Source: Psychrobacter sp. (GTDB lineage: Bacteria; Pseudomonadota; Gammaproteobacteria; Pseudomonadales; Moraxellaceae). From it: DNA of 64,000 nucleotides. The notes beneath the pieces were generated by a model. It was not told the DNA's origin, searched no databases, and saw only the letters and a program-made list of their open reading frames with translations. The position numbers and the translations under genes were made by a program. Of this stretch, positions 8,178 to 17,382 are shown in pieces (position 1 is the stretch's first letter; the number at the start of each line of letters is the position of its first letter). The stretch is from contig JAGLBE010000002.1 in the NCBI GenBank assembly GCA_018260445.1, forward strand, positions 117,429 to 181,428, read 5' to 3'.

Positions 8178-9278
8178 CTAACTGGAGCGTCCTTGAAAAA
8201 TATCGACCGGCATTTTAAAAGGATGGCTTGGCACTTCTTGCACCAGCTTTGGCACCAAATAACCGGGCAAATGTTTTAATAATTGCCAGTATAGCTCAAT
8301 TGCTTCTTGTTGGTGTATATCAAAATGTGCCGCGCCTGCCACCTTATCGAGTAAATGCAGATAATAGGGCATCACCTGAGCCGCAAATAAGCGCTGACTT
8401 AACGCCATTTGCGCCGCCAACGTATTGTTGACCGCTTTGAGCAACACCGCTTGATTTAATAGCAGCAGCCCATAGCTGCTAGCCTCTCGTAAGGCTTGCA
8501 ACGTTTGGGTGTCAATCTCATTGGCATGGTTGCTATGAATGACCATGACAATTTGGCAACGACTGGCCGCTAAGCGGGTCAATAGCGCCGCCTCTAATCT
8601 ATCGGGAATCACCACCGGCAAACGGGTATGTAAGCGGATGGTGCTGATTTGCGGCAAGGCCTCCAAGGCATCTAGCCAGCCAAATAAGCGCCGATTGGAC
8701 ACACTAAGCGGGTCGCCGCCACTTAAAATAACCTCGTTAATATCGGGGTGCGCCGTAATATAGTGTTGAATGGCCAGCAACTGCGCTTGCTTGGGCACAT
8801 TGGCTTGATAATCAAAATGCTGGCGAAAACAATAGCGGCAATGAATGGCACAGGCGCCGGTTACGGTCAGGAGCACGCGCGACTGATATTTGTGCAGCAG
8901 CCCGGAAATTGGGTTATGGGCGTGCTCTAGCAAGGGGTCGGGCACATAGCCGCTCACGGCAGTGGTTTCTTGCACATTGGGCAGCACTTGGCGCAATAAG
9001 GGGTCGTTAATATTGCCCTTTTGCATTTTACGCACAAAACTGCGCGGCACCCGTAGGCCAAACCCTTTAGGTAAATACAGCGACGCTTTAACAGCGCTCA
9101 GCTCTAGCATCTGTAATAATTCATCACTGTCTGTCACCACATCTGCTAACTGCTGTTGCCAGCTTGGGGTCGTGTCCGCTTCTTCTGACACGGTGGCTAT
9201 CATTTGTAGGTTTTTTTGTGGCGGTAAATGGTTTATCATAAGTTGCGGCAAATGGTTTATCCTAAAATAGTTTGTCAT
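8178..9278 (-). CDS. epmB: EF-P beta-lysylation protein EpmB (lysine 2,3-aminomutase family)
   Basis: A radical-SAM, PLP-dependent aminomutase that converts (S)-alpha-lysine to (R)-beta-lysine, the group attached to elongation factor P by EpmA. The [4Fe-4S] motif CxxxCxxC is at C143, C147 and C150 (CAIHCRYCFRQHF). EVILSGGDPLSVSNRRL and IRLHTRLPVVIP follow, as in the KamA/EpmB family. At 366 residues it is slightly long; E. coli EpmB has about 342. The extra N-terminus comes from repeated DNA (INHLP twice), and no in-frame ATG (codons 1, 14, 26) has a ribosome site. The true start is perhaps codon 26 (base 9203). It is divergent from efp, its substrate gene. EpmA is not in the window. Confidence 0.93.
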   Translation of the reverse strand: MTNYFRINHLPQLMINHLPPQKNLQMIATVSEEADTTPSWQQQLADVVTDSDELLQMLELSAVKASLYLPKGFGLRVPRSFVRKMQKGNINDPLLRQVLPNVQETTAVSGYVPDPLLEHAHNPISGLLHKYQSRVLLTVTGACAIHCRYCFRQHFDYQANVPKQAQLLAIQHYITAHPDINEVILSGGDPLSVSNRRLFGWLDALEALPQISTIRLHTRLPVVIPDRLEAALLTRLAASRCQIVMVIHSNHANEIDTQTLQALREASSYGLLLLNQAVLLKAVNNTLAAQMALSQRLFAAQVMPYYLHLLDKVAGAAHFDIHQQEAIELYWQLLKHLPGYLVPKLVQEVPSHPFKMPVDIFQGRSS

Positions 9279-9330
9279 CTAGTGGTTTGTCATCTAGTGG
9301 TTTGTTATCAAGTAGTTTGTCATTAATAGT
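9231..9330. repeat. Short repeats AAATGGTTTATC and TAGTGGTTTGTCATC around the epmB start
   Basis: The stretch holds two copies of AAATGGTTTATC and several variants of (T)AGTGGTTTGTCATC spaced about 15 bp apart. They cover the epmB start region and the efp upstream region. They may carry the divergent promoters, but I cannot assign -35/-10 boxes. Confidence 0.55.
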
Positions 9331-9362
9331 TATATCAATTTAAAAGCGACAGGAGTGTGTTT

Positions 9363-9938
9363 GTGGCAAGTTTTTCAACCAATGAGTTTAAGTCAGGCCT
9401 AAAGGTGTTATATGATGGGCACCCCTGTGCCATTATTGATAACGAATTTGTCAAACCCGGTAAAGGGCAGGCCTTTAATCGGGTTAGGCTGCGTAATTTA
9501 CGCACTGGCAAGGTGCTTGAGCAAACGTTTAAATCAGGCGACAGCTTAGAGGCGGCCGATATTGTGGATACCGAAATGAACTATCTGTATTTCGATGGTG
9601 AGTTTTGGCATTTTATGCATCCCCAAACCTTTGAGCAAATGCAAGCGGATGCCACGGCGATGGCAGATGCCAAACAGTGGCTACAAGAAAACAGCAATGC
9701 CCTATGCACCATTACGTTATTTAACGGAGCGCCCTTGTCTGTTACCCCGCCTAACTTTGTGGAGCTTGAAATCGTTGAAACCGACCCCGGGGTACGTGGC
9801 GATACTTCGGGCGGCGGCGGTAAACCTGCCACTTTAGTGACTGGGGCCGTAGTACGCGTGCCATTATTTGTGCAACAACATGAGATAGTGCGTGTCGATA
9901 CACGCACGGGCGATTATCAGACTCGAGTCAGCTCATAA
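9363..9938 (+). CDS. efp: Elongation factor P
   Basis: Promotes peptide-bond formation when the ribosome stalls at polyproline. The 191-residue product has KOW, OB and C-terminal domains ([17 protein letters not shown] at the start, [14 protein letters not shown] near 138-151). Starting at GTG 9363 places the modified lysine exactly at K34 in VKPGKG, as in E. coli. It also leaves AGGAG (9351-9355) seven bases upstream, so the GTG at 9357 is rejected. Lysine at position 34 together with epmB next door points to the beta-lysine pathway. The gene converges on the histidine kinase across an 8-unit repeat. Confidence 0.96.
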   Translation: MASFSTNEFKSGLKVLYDGHPCAIIDNEFVKPGKGQAFNRVRLRNLRTGKVLEQTFKSGDSLEAADIVDTEMNYLYFDGEFWHFMHPQTFEQMQADATAMADAKQWLQENSNALCTITLFNGAPLSVTPPNFVELEIVETDPGVRGDTSGGGGKPATLVTGAVVRVPLFVQQHEIVRVDTRTGDYQTRVSS

Positions 9939-9963
9939 GCAAGGGTGGCGTACTGCCTGTTAG

Positions 9964-10083
9964 CTTAAAGCTTTTTACCTTAAAGACTTTTATCTTAAAG
10001 CCTTTTATTTTAAAGGCTTTTACCTTAAAGACTTTTATCTTAAAGACTGTTATCTTAGAGCCTTTTACCTTAAGGCCTTTAAG
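9964..10083. repeat. Eight 15-bp tandem repeats, unit CTTAAAGACTTTTAT
   Basis: Units begin at 9964, 9979, 9994, 10009, 10024, 10039, 10054 and 10069. Neighbouring units pair: AAAGCCTTT (9997-10005) with AAAGGCTTT (10012-10020), followed by T-rich sequence. The array therefore offers overlapping hairpins between the convergent efp and kinase genes and could terminate both. A 67-codon Lys/Phe/Val frame on the minus strand is a product of the repeat and is not called. Confidence 0.8.
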
Positions 10084-10164
10084 CCCTTTTACCCTTTTGT
10101 CTATGAGTTTGTAGCCCACCCATTGTAACAACAGACGTCTTATGGTAATAGCTGCTCTTTGCCG

Positions 10165-11991
10165 CTATTTATCGTAAGACGTTTTTTCAATCCAGTAGGC
10201 AACAAACTCGTTAAGGGCTTTGGGCACAAAGGGTTTGGTCAAGTAGTCTTGCATACCGGCAGCAATATATTTTTCACGCTCGCCCTCCATGGCGTTAGCG
10301 GTCAAGGCAATAATGGGGGGTAACTTAATGGGCATTGCCTTTAAGCGCTTGGTCGCCTCAACGCCATCGAGTATGGGCATATGGTGATCCATCAATACAA
10401 TATCAAAGGGATGCCCGTCTGTTGTCAGGCAGTCTATAGCCTGCTGACCATCCGTCACATGCGTGACCTGATAGCCGCCCTTTTGCAGCGCTTTTTTAGC
10501 AATGAGCGCATTGACCGCATCATCTTCTACCAATAACACATGGCCGGCAAGGGGCGATTTGGCTGCGCCATGCCTCGGGTCGACCTTTGGCATGGATTCT
10601 GACATAGGCTTTGGCGTGCTTTTAGCATGGTTAGCTGCTGACCCTGTCGCTTGCGCCTGTTGTTCATGCTCATGCGCCAAGTAGGTGGCCGCGTCTATTA
10701 TAGGCAGGGGCAAGGCGATATGAAACGTCGTCCCTTGGCGCTCCACAATTTCGGCAACAATACTACCGCCCATGCAGTCTACTAGCGACTTACAAACCGA
10801 TAGACCCAAGCCCGTGCCGCCATATAAACGGTGGGTATTGGCTTGCGATTGGTTATAGGCATCAAATATGGCGGTTAAAGATGCCGCTTCAATGCCAATA
10901 CCGGTGTCGGTGACTTGCAAATTGACACTCATCGCTGCCGTTTTGTTAGCAGTCAAGCTCGGTTGGCTGCTATCTGCATTGGCCAGGCTGACGGTTACTT
11001 GCACACTGCCATGTTCTGGGGTAAATTTTATCGCATTGTTGACCAAATTGGCCAGTATTTGCTTTAACCGCACCGCATCACCGACCACATAAGGCGATAA
11101 ATTGGCGTCGTAGTGATAGCTCAAAGCTAAATGTTTACGAGTCGCTTTTGTTTTAAATAAGGCATCAACCTCTTTTATCAGCCCATATAGATGAAGCGGC
11201 TCATTGGTTAACGCAATATTGCCGGACTCCACTTGCGACAAATCTAAAATATCATTGATAATCGCCATTAAATGCTGGGTAGACACGTCCAAATTATCAA
11301 TGTACTGTCTTTGCTCTTCATCTAATGCCGTCTCTTGTAACAGGTGTACCATACCCATTACGCCATTCATCGGAGTACGTATTTCGTGACTCATATTGGC
11401 TAAAAACTGTGATTTTAACCGATTTTGCTGCTTGGCTAATAGCTGATTTTTACGCAGTTTTAAAATATCGGCTGCCATCGATGCGAAGCTCTCAAGCCGT
11501 TTCGTTTTTTTATCATCAAAATCCAGATGCGGCCGCGTATCTACCAAACACAAACTGCCCAGACGATATGATTCCCCATCGTCCTCTTCAATAATAATGG
11601 GGGCACCGGCATAAAAACGCAGATAAGGGGCTTGTACTACGTTTGGATTGTTGATAAACCTAGGATCTTTGGACAAATCATTCACCACAAACACCTTATT
11701 TGACACGATACTATAATTACAAATCGAATCCTCTCTTGGCGACTCCTTAACCTCATCTAGCCCCATTGGCGCTTTATAATATTGAATGTCCTTACCAATG
11801 AAAGTAATGGTCACCATCGGCACATCAAAAAACAACTTCACCAACTCATTTAAGCGGTTAAAGTCCGCATCCTTGTCGTGATTTAACAGGTTATATTCAT
11901 CTAAAAGCGCAATGCGCTTGCTGTCATCACTGGCTATCGGATACAAATATTCGTGGGTCGAATGATGCACATAGGTAGATAAAGGGCTCAT
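10165..11991 (-). CDS. GAF-domain hybrid sensor histidine kinase with receiver
   Basis: A 608-residue cytoplasmic kinase with no membrane helix. The GAF domain (about 25-180) has [22 protein letters not shown]-like strands. HisKA follows, with phospho-acceptor H202 in [15 protein letters not shown], then HATPase with N-box [11 protein letters not shown] and glycine boxes DTGIGI and GGTGLGLS. After a linker of about 50 residues comes a receiver with acceptor D535 in VLMDHHMP and the conserved TKPF Lys. Signal and target are unknown, and no response-regulator gene is adjacent. AGGAAA seven bases before the ATG supports the start. Confidence 0.9.
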   Translation of the reverse strand: MSPLSTYVHHSTHEYLYPIASDDSKRIALLDEYNLLNHDKDADFNRLNELVKLFFDVPMVTITFIGKDIQYYKAPMGLDEVKESPREDSICNYSIVSNKVFVVNDLSKDPRFINNPNVVQAPYLRFYAGAPIIIEEDDGESYRLGSLCLVDTRPHLDFDDKKTKRLESFASMAADILKLRKNQLLAKQQNRLKSQFLANMSHEIRTPMNGVMGMVHLLQETALDEEQRQYIDNLDVSTQHLMAIINDILDLSQVESGNIALTNEPLHLYGLIKEVDALFKTKATRKHLALSYHYDANLSPYVVGDAVRLKQILANLVNNAIKFTPEHGSVQVTVSLANADSSQPSLTANKTAAMSVNLQVTDTGIGIEAASLTAIFDAYNQSQANTHRLYGGTGLGLSVCKSLVDCMGGSIVAEIVERQGTTFHIALPLPIIDAATYLAHEHEQQAQATGSAANHAKSTPKPMSESMPKVDPRHGAAKSPLAGHVLLVEDDAVNALIAKKALQKGGYQVTHVTDGQQAIDCLTTDGHPFDIVLMDHHMPILDGVEATKRLKAMPIKLPPIIALTANAMEGEREKYIAAGMQDYLTKPFVPKALNEFVAYWIEKTSYDK

Positions 11992-12157
11992 TGCAATTTC
12001 CTAGTAAAATAAAGTTAGCAAGGATGACATAAACAATAGCGACAAGCGACAACCCGTCAAATCCAAGCTATCTTATAATAGGGCGACACTCTAAAATAGA
12101 TAACTATCGCTGATAAAAGGTTTACATTGGGTTAAGCTGAACGTTTGCATACTATTA

Positions 12158-13075
12158 CTATTGTAGCGCCAGCTGTGCCAGCACCTCACTAACCATCACC
12201 ATGCCCACCACCGAGGTCACCGCTACGGCTGAGCCATAACCCCCACAATGCAAACCTGACGTTTGGCAGGCCGTACTGGCTTGCTTGTTTGGACTGTTTG
12301 GACTGTCTTGACTGACCGAGCTCGCCGTGCTCACCCTGGGCGGCTGGGTGGAGTAGACACATTTAATACCAAACTTATCCTTTAATTGGGTATTGATACC
12401 ATGCTCGTGGCGCAACTTTTGGCGCAGCCGTGCCAGTAGGGGGTCTTGATAGGTATCTTTTAAATCACTCACAGTGACTTGTAACGGGTCTGTTTTGCCC
12501 CCTGCCCCGCCCGCACAAATCAGCTTAACCTTGTTAAACCGACAATGCAGGGCAATGGCAATTTTAGCCGCCATATCATCGGTGCAATCAAGAACGATGG
12601 TGGTTTCACCCTCCTTTAGCCTTTGCTGCACTTGCTGGCGACTCGGGAGCAACGCCTGCACATTTTCTGCGGTCAAAAAATCATCAATTTCACGAATCAA
12701 CAGCTTGGGGTTAATTTGTAAAGCCCGCTGCGCCATCACCGCTGTTTTACTTTTACCAAAATGGGCATCCATGGCCGGCAGTTGCCGATTAACATTGGAG
12801 GCCACCAACACATCCATATCAATCAAGGTCAACTTGCCAATTGCGGTTCTAGCCAGCCCTTCAACCGCCCAAGTACCGACCCCGCCCACACCGATAACAA
12901 TGATGTGGGCCAATTCAAAGTTATGAAAGCTTGGTGATCCATACAAGGTTTTGGTGCCCTGAAAACGGCGCTGATATTGGGTAGTGTCTGCGCTCGAGGC
13001 TGGCATCGGGTGTAACGGTTGCACATTGGGCGACATCAGGTCGGGGCTGGTCGAGTGAGGCTTAGGATGAGTCAT
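12158..13075 (-). CDS. tcdA: tRNA threonylcarbamoyladenosine dehydratase TcdA
   Basis: An E1-like, ATP-dependent enzyme that cyclises t6A37 of ANN-decoding tRNAs to ct6A. The Rossmann motif IGVGGVGTWAVEGLAR starts at 61, followed by LTLIDMDVLVASNVNRQ and LDCTDDMAAKIA. The C-terminus has LHCGGYGSAVAVTSVVG, as in TcdA/CsdL. It is 305 residues against about 268 in E. coli. The excess is an unconserved N-terminus (about 35 residues) and a Ser/Thr/Asn insert before the C-terminal part. The start is uncertain, as no ribosome site precedes the first ATG and codons 14 and 24 are alternatives. Confidence 0.92.
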   Translation of the reverse strand: MTHPKPHSTSPDLMSPNVQPLHPMPASSADTTQYQRRFQGTKTLYGSPSFHNFELAHIIVIGVGGVGTWAVEGLARTAIGKLTLIDMDVLVASNVNRQLPAMDAHFGKSKTAVMAQRALQINPKLLIREIDDFLTAENVQALLPSRQQVQQRLKEGETTIVLDCTDDMAAKIAIALHCRFNKVKLICAGGAGGKTDPLQVTVSDLKDTYQDPLLARLRQKLRHEHGINTQLKDKFGIKCVYSTQPPRVSTASSVSQDSPNSPNKQASTACQTSGLHCGGYGSAVAVTSVVGMVMVSEVLAQLALQ

Positions 13076-13193
13076 ATCATTAGCTGCATGGTGTGAATTA
13101 AAAATTGATGGGCTGGCGCCGCCTTGGTCGCTTTAACGTGGCATGGCCATTGTTCATCTGTTCATCCAGTTGGCAAGCTATGCCTTGAAAGGA

Positions 13194-14315
13194 TTATGCT
13201 TTTGGACATGGCCAGGCCACGTTAAGCGCCGTACAACTGTTTTGCCAAAGCTGCATGGCTAATAGGCTGCTGTCAATATTCAAGAGCGCACTTAAGGCGT
13301 GTAACACCACCTTTAAATTGGCTGGCACATTGTGAGTATGCGGCTGTTTTTGCAACGGTGATGCTGATATTAAGGCTGATGACGTTATGGTTGATGGTGA
13401 GGTTGCTGATGCTGCTGGTGGTGACGTTGCTGAGGTTGCTGAGGTTGCTGTTGAGATTGCTGATGCTGATAGTGACGTTGTTGATGCTGATGTGGATGAC
13501 GAAATTAATTGGTGTTGACAAGACAGCGGCGTCATATCTGGGCAGTCCGTTTCTAACACCAAACAGCCTATTCCATAGTCTGCCACGGCTTGCACCAGCG
13601 TGCGCCGCAATTTTTTCGCATTGGGGTTGGTCACTTGCCCCGTCACCCCAAGCTTAAAACCCATCTTGATAAAGGCTTTTGCTTCTTGTATGCCGCCGCT
13701 AAAGCTATGCGCTATCCCGCCCAGCTGATGCGCCGCATAGCCATGCGCCTTTAAAACGGCTAGGCATTCGGCGTGGGCTTTACGTATGTGCAATAAAACC
13801 GGCAGATTGTGGCTGATTGCAAGGTCTAATTGCGCTTTAAAAAAGTATGTTTGTTTGTCAAGCGCCGTCGCCATCTTTAGCGCCTTGGTATAAGTATCCA
13901 AGCCAATTTCGCCAATGGCAATAGCAGGATACCTTGTGAGCATGTCGGCAACAGTGTCCAAATCCGCCTGCGTATGGTCTGCAATATAAGCAGGATGCAA
14001 ACCAAAGGCTAAGTGCGGGGTTGGTAACGTCACCCATGAGGGACTGGCTTGGTTTAAGTAGTCTTGGTTGAGCTTGGCGTCATTTAGCTGGCCATACACC
14101 GTCGTCATTCTATTAAAATACTTAGCCAGATAGCCAATCAATACTAAATGCTGCACCCCCGCTTGATAGGCGAGGTGCGCCAAATCCAGCCGGTCGTTAT
14201 CAAATACAGCGTCATCGAAATGGGTATGGGTATCAATCAATGGGTAAGTTGGGGCAGCAAAAACGGCTGTTGGCACGGTTAAAGGGGAGGTCACGGTGTG
14301 GATGACGTTGTTCAT
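13194..14315 (-). CDS. TatD-family metal-dependent hydrolase with Ser/Thr/Ala insert
   Basis: A TIM-barrel DNase/hydrolase. Metal ligands seen are DTHTH (28-32), E136 in AIGEIGLD, H176 in LLHIRKAH, H203 in AHSFSGG and D258 in LETDCPD. It is 373 residues against about 260 for the family. Most of the excess is a low-complexity Ser/Thr/Ala block at about 270-320, placed in the loop between the last catalytic Asp and the C-terminal helix (NVPANLKVVLHAL). The core is intact, so activity is likely. Which TatD paralogue it is cannot be told. Confidence 0.88.
   Translation of the reverse strand: MNNVIHTVTSPLTVPTAVFAAPTYPLIDTHTHFDDAVFDNDRLDLAHLAYQAGVQHLVLIGYLAKYFNRMTTVYGQLNDAKLNQDYLNQASPSWVTLPTPHLAFGLHPAYIADHTQADLDTVADMLTRYPAIAIGEIGLDTYTKALKMATALDKQTYFFKAQLDLAISHNLPVLLHIRKAHAECLAVLKAHGYAAHQLGGIAHSFSGGIQEAKAFIKMGFKLGVTGQVTNPNAKKLRRTLVQAVADYGIGCLVLETDCPDMTPLSCQHQLISSSTSASTTSLSASAISTATSATSATSPPAASATSPSTITSSALISASPLQKQPHTHNVPANLKVVLHALSALLNIDSSLLAMQLWQNSCTALNVAWPCPKA
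13347..13508. repeat. Low-complexity trinucleotide-phase repeat inside the TatD gene
   Basis: Repeats of GAGGTTGCT and GATGTTGAT-like 6- and 9-bp units on the plus strand code Ser/Thr/Ala on the minus strand. All changes visible keep the reading frame, as expected for an insert tolerated in a surface loop. Confidence 0.7.
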
Positions 14316-14469
14316 AAAAGACGCTCTTTAAGTCTGCTGTCGCCTTTAGCCTTTAGCCTTTAGCACAAGGTTGATGCACGTGGCACTTGCCGGCAACGAT
14401 GGGTACTTTGATGCCCTGTTGGCTAGGCGCTGGCAGGTGCGGCATCTCAATTGTGGCGCAAGTGGCGTA

Positions 14470-14676
14470 TTATATGGCGCTGTCATCAACTGGCTTAGCA
14501 GAGCTAGGCTTAGGCTCAAATTTAGCGTTAGCATTAGGCTTTGAATCAGCTTTAGCATCTGCATCGATGACAGATGCGTTAGGGCTACTGCGTTTGGGCA
14601 ACAGTAGCAGTGCAAGCCCAATGGCGCTAAGTTTGATAAGTCGCTTTGTGGGCAGCGATAGCCTTATCCTAGACAT
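14470..14676 (-). CDS. Small hypothetical membrane-anchored protein
   Basis: A 68-residue frame just after gspD. It has a basic start (MSRIRLSLPTKRLIK), one hydrophobic stretch (LSAIGLALLLLP, about 16-27) and a polar Ala/Asp/Lys/Pro tail. AGGGGA lies four bases before the ATG, and the frame starts 33 bp after the gspD stop, so it could be co-transcribed with gspN-C-D. The tail is built on a repeated GC(T/A)-rich DNA pattern and another frame on the same strand is also open, so the call is tentative. No family is recognised. Confidence 0.35.
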   Translation of the reverse strand: MSRIRLSLPTKRLIKLSAIGLALLLLPKRSSPNASVIDADAKADSKPNANAKFEPKPSSAKPVDDSAI

Positions 14677-14709
14677 GATGTCCCCTAAGCTGGTTTTATC
14701 TTTAAAATG

Positions 14710-17115
14710 TTAAGGCGTTAACTCGGTATTGGCTGGAATCACGTCAATATAGGTGTCCTGACCGCCACTACTGACCGCCACACCCGCGCTATTTAAATCA
14801 AGCGCTGGCGGGGCATTGGCATACGTTGGCGTGCTATATAACGGCGAGCTTGCCGACTGTGGCAATAGTGCAGGCTTAGGGTTTTGAGACACCGGATTAA
14901 GCGGCGCTAGCACAAAATCTGAAGGCGCTGGACGCTTGTCATTCAGGTCATTCGAGGTGGGGGCATCCCAGTTTTCAGTGCCCGTTAACGGTAACTTTTT
15001 AATGGTGCCATTGCTGTCTATCACCAGCTGCATCACCCGCATTTGGTTGTAACGGCGTTCAGTCACACTGGCCACAGCGCCGCCATCGCGCAAAATGGTT
15101 GGCTGTAAAAAAATAATCAGGTTACTTTTATCATTGTTGGCTTTATCGGCACGAAACAGGCGGCCAATAAGCGGCACATCGCCTAAACCGGGCACTTTTT
15201 CGGCGCGATTGGTGGTATTGTCACGCATCAAGCCGCCAAGTGCAATGGTTTGCTGATTGTCGGCCAAAATAGTGGTATTAATCAAACTTTTATTGGTAAT
15301 CAAGCCACTTGAATTGCCGGTGCTACCGGGCACAACCGAGGAGACCTCTTGCGAGACTTCTAAACGCACGGTGCCATCTGCGCCAACATGGGGGATAACA
15401 TTGAGGTTAATACCGATATCTTTGCGCTCAATGGTTTGAAAAGGGTTGGTAGAAGTATTGCCCGCCGTGGTATAAGCGCCGGTGACAAAAGGTACGTTTT
15501 GTCCTACCAAAATGCTGGCCTTCTCATTATCCAGCGTCAAGATAGACGGCATAGACAACAAGTTAGCACTGGTCGTTGAGTCTAAGGCTTGCAATATGGC
15601 CCCATAAAAGGCCGTATTGCCGTTGCTGTCTTTACGAGACGCGCCTACCCCCAGTAATGCTCCAGCGATAGCACTAGCCGCTTCGCTTACCCCAACCCCC
15701 GATAAGGCTGCTGACGCCAATGAGGTGACGGTGGCGCCGGCATTGCTAAAATTGACCACCCCATAGCCACTATTGGCATTGCCCAGTGCCCACTGCACCC
15801 CTAGCTGATGGGCGTCATTCCCCGACACTTCGATAATAGCCGCTTGAATCAGCACTTGCGGGCGCCGCGTGTCCAACTGGTTGATGGTGCTCTCGACCTC
15901 AAGCATCAAACTTGGGTCACCATTCACAATGATGGCGTTTTGGGTTTCATCCGCAATAATACTAAAGCCTTTTGCCTCACTTACGACCGACCCAGAGCTG
16001 CTGGCTGCTGCTGGCGTCTGCGGATTGGACGCTCTGGCCGTTGCTGGAGTACCGCTTGCCGTGCCTTGCGTGGCGGCGTCCGTTAACGAGGCAGACTCAA
16101 GCGTGGAGGCGGCGCCAGCGCTGTTTAGCGATTGATTGGACAACAAACCTCGCAGCATACCAGCCACATGCGACGCACTGGCGTATTTAAGACGAAAGAC
16201 GCGCAGCCCACTAAGCTTTCTTGAGGGCATAACATCTAACTGGCTGACCATTGTTTGCACCTTGGCAATCATATCAGCACTACCTTGCACCAACAATCTA
16301 TTGCTGGTGGCATCGGCAATGACCTTAAGACGCGCGCCTGTTCCGCCGGCGGCGTTGGCCGTACCGGTTAAACCGTCGATAAGCGTCATCATCCGCTCTG
16401 CATCCACGTGCTGTAGAGGAATCACACTTAACGCACTGTTATTATTGCTGTCTAAATCTCGAATCAAGGTGGCGATTTGATTCAAACTGTCGGCTCTATC
16501 TGACAATACCAGCGCATTGACCCCCGGTACTGCTGCCGCGTTCGCAGATTGCGGCATCATCGGCCGTATCACGGTCAGTATTTCTGCAGCTTGGGTATTT
16601 TCAAGATAGATAACCCGGGTTTTTAGCCCCTCACCGCTACTATCGCCTGCCAAATCAACGTCTATACCCAATTGTTTGGCCACGTTATCAGGTACAAGTT
16701 TAATGGTCGTACCCGATTCAATCGCGGCGATACCATTGACCTGCATCACGCTTAAAAAGAGCTGGTAAATTTCCGCCTCCGACAACGCCCGGTTGGAAAT
16801 CACCGTTACATTACCGTTGATGCGCGGGTCTAAGACAAAGTTTTTATTGGTAATCGTCGCCACTTCATTAATAAACGCTTTGATATCGGCGTCTTGTAGA
16901 TTCACTTTCCAACTATCGGCATAGGCACTGACCGATACCGTTGCCAGCATGGGTATCATGACCAAACTAATAACCCGAGGTCGACGCGTCTGTAACCGAG
17001 TTGCTAGCAAAGTGTTAGCAAAGGTAGTAGTAATGGCTAGCCGTAAGACCATGACATCTTGTGCCCACTTGCTCACCACGGGCTTTACTGTTTTAAACAA
17101 TCGCAAATTCAACAT
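14710..17115 (-). CDS. gspD: Type II secretion system secretin GspD
   Basis: Outer-membrane secretin through which folded exoproteins leave the periplasm. The order is: signal region ending near VSVSAYA, N0 domain (SWKVNLQDADIKAFINEV), N1-N3 repeats separated by a Ser/Ala/Thr-rich loop, the secretin core with VPFVTGAYTTAG and LEVSQEVSSV, and a C-terminal tail with Pro/Ala. ATG 17115 is chosen because GAGAAAG precedes it; the frame upstream opens only with a TTG at 17229. That gives 801 residues. The leader of about 66 residues is long, so ATG 17052 is also possible. It is the last of three T2SS genes read gspN-gspC-gspD; the other gsp genes are not in the window. Confidence 0.93.
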   Translation of the reverse strand: MLNLRLFKTVKPVVSKWAQDVMVLRLAITTTFANTLLATRLQTRRPRVISLVMIPMLATVSVSAYADSWKVNLQDADIKAFINEVATITNKNFVLDPRINGNVTVISNRALSEAEIYQLFLSVMQVNGIAAIESGTTIKLVPDNVAKQLGIDVDLAGDSSGEGLKTRVIYLENTQAAEILTVIRPMMPQSANAAAVPGVNALVLSDRADSLNQIATLIRDLDSNNNSALSVIPLQHVDAERMMTLIDGLTGTANAAGGTGARLKVIADATSNRLLVQGSADMIAKVQTMVSQLDVMPSRKLSGLRVFRLKYASASHVAGMLRGLLSNQSLNSAGAASTLESASLTDAATQGTASGTPATARASNPQTPAAASSSGSVVSEAKGFSIIADETQNAIIVNGDPSLMLEVESTINQLDTRRPQVLIQAAIIEVSGNDAHQLGVQWALGNANSGYGVVNFSNAGATVTSLASAALSGVGVSEAASAIAGALLGVGASRKDSNGNTAFYGAILQALDSTTSANLLSMPSILTLDNEKASILVGQNVPFVTGAYTTAGNTSTNPFQTIERKDIGINLNVIPHVGADGTVRLEVSQEVSSVVPGSTGNSSGLITNKSLINTTILADNQQTIALGGLMRDNTTNRAEKVPGLGDVPLIGRLFRADKANNDKSNLIIFLQPTILRDGGAVASVTERRYNQMRVMQLVIDSNGTIKKLPLTGTENWDAPTSNDLNDKRPAPSDFVLAPLNPVSQNPKPALLPQSASSPLYSTPTYANAPPALDLNSAGVAVSSGGQDTYIDVIPANTELTP

Positions 17116-17382
17116 GCTTTCTCGTACCCATAATTCGTACAATGAATGAATATAATACCAAAGGATAGCCACAAGCCAGATAGGTATAAAATGTTTGCTG
17201 TCGTCTTGTCTGACCACTTCTATTGTCAAACTATAATTTACCTAGCGCTCCAGCCAGTGTTAGTCCACGAATACGGCCAATCGCGAAATATTGTTATGGC
17301 GCACTTAGCCTAAAGGTGGCTTATTTTAAAAGACGTCTTATTTTAAACAGCGCACCGATTTAACTTAAAAAGGCGCACCGCT

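Noticed and set aside
9928-10131. 67-codon Lys/Phe/Val-repeat frame
   Set aside because: It is created by the 15-bp noncoding array and overlaps the end of efp.
13358-13657. 99-codon plus-strand Leu-rich frame
   Set aside because: It is the antisense shadow of the repetitive insert in the TatD gene.
14346-14621. 91-codon frame downstream of gspD on the minus strand
   Set aside because: It overlaps the better-supported 68-residue frame, with no ribosome site and mixed composition. Both cannot be real.
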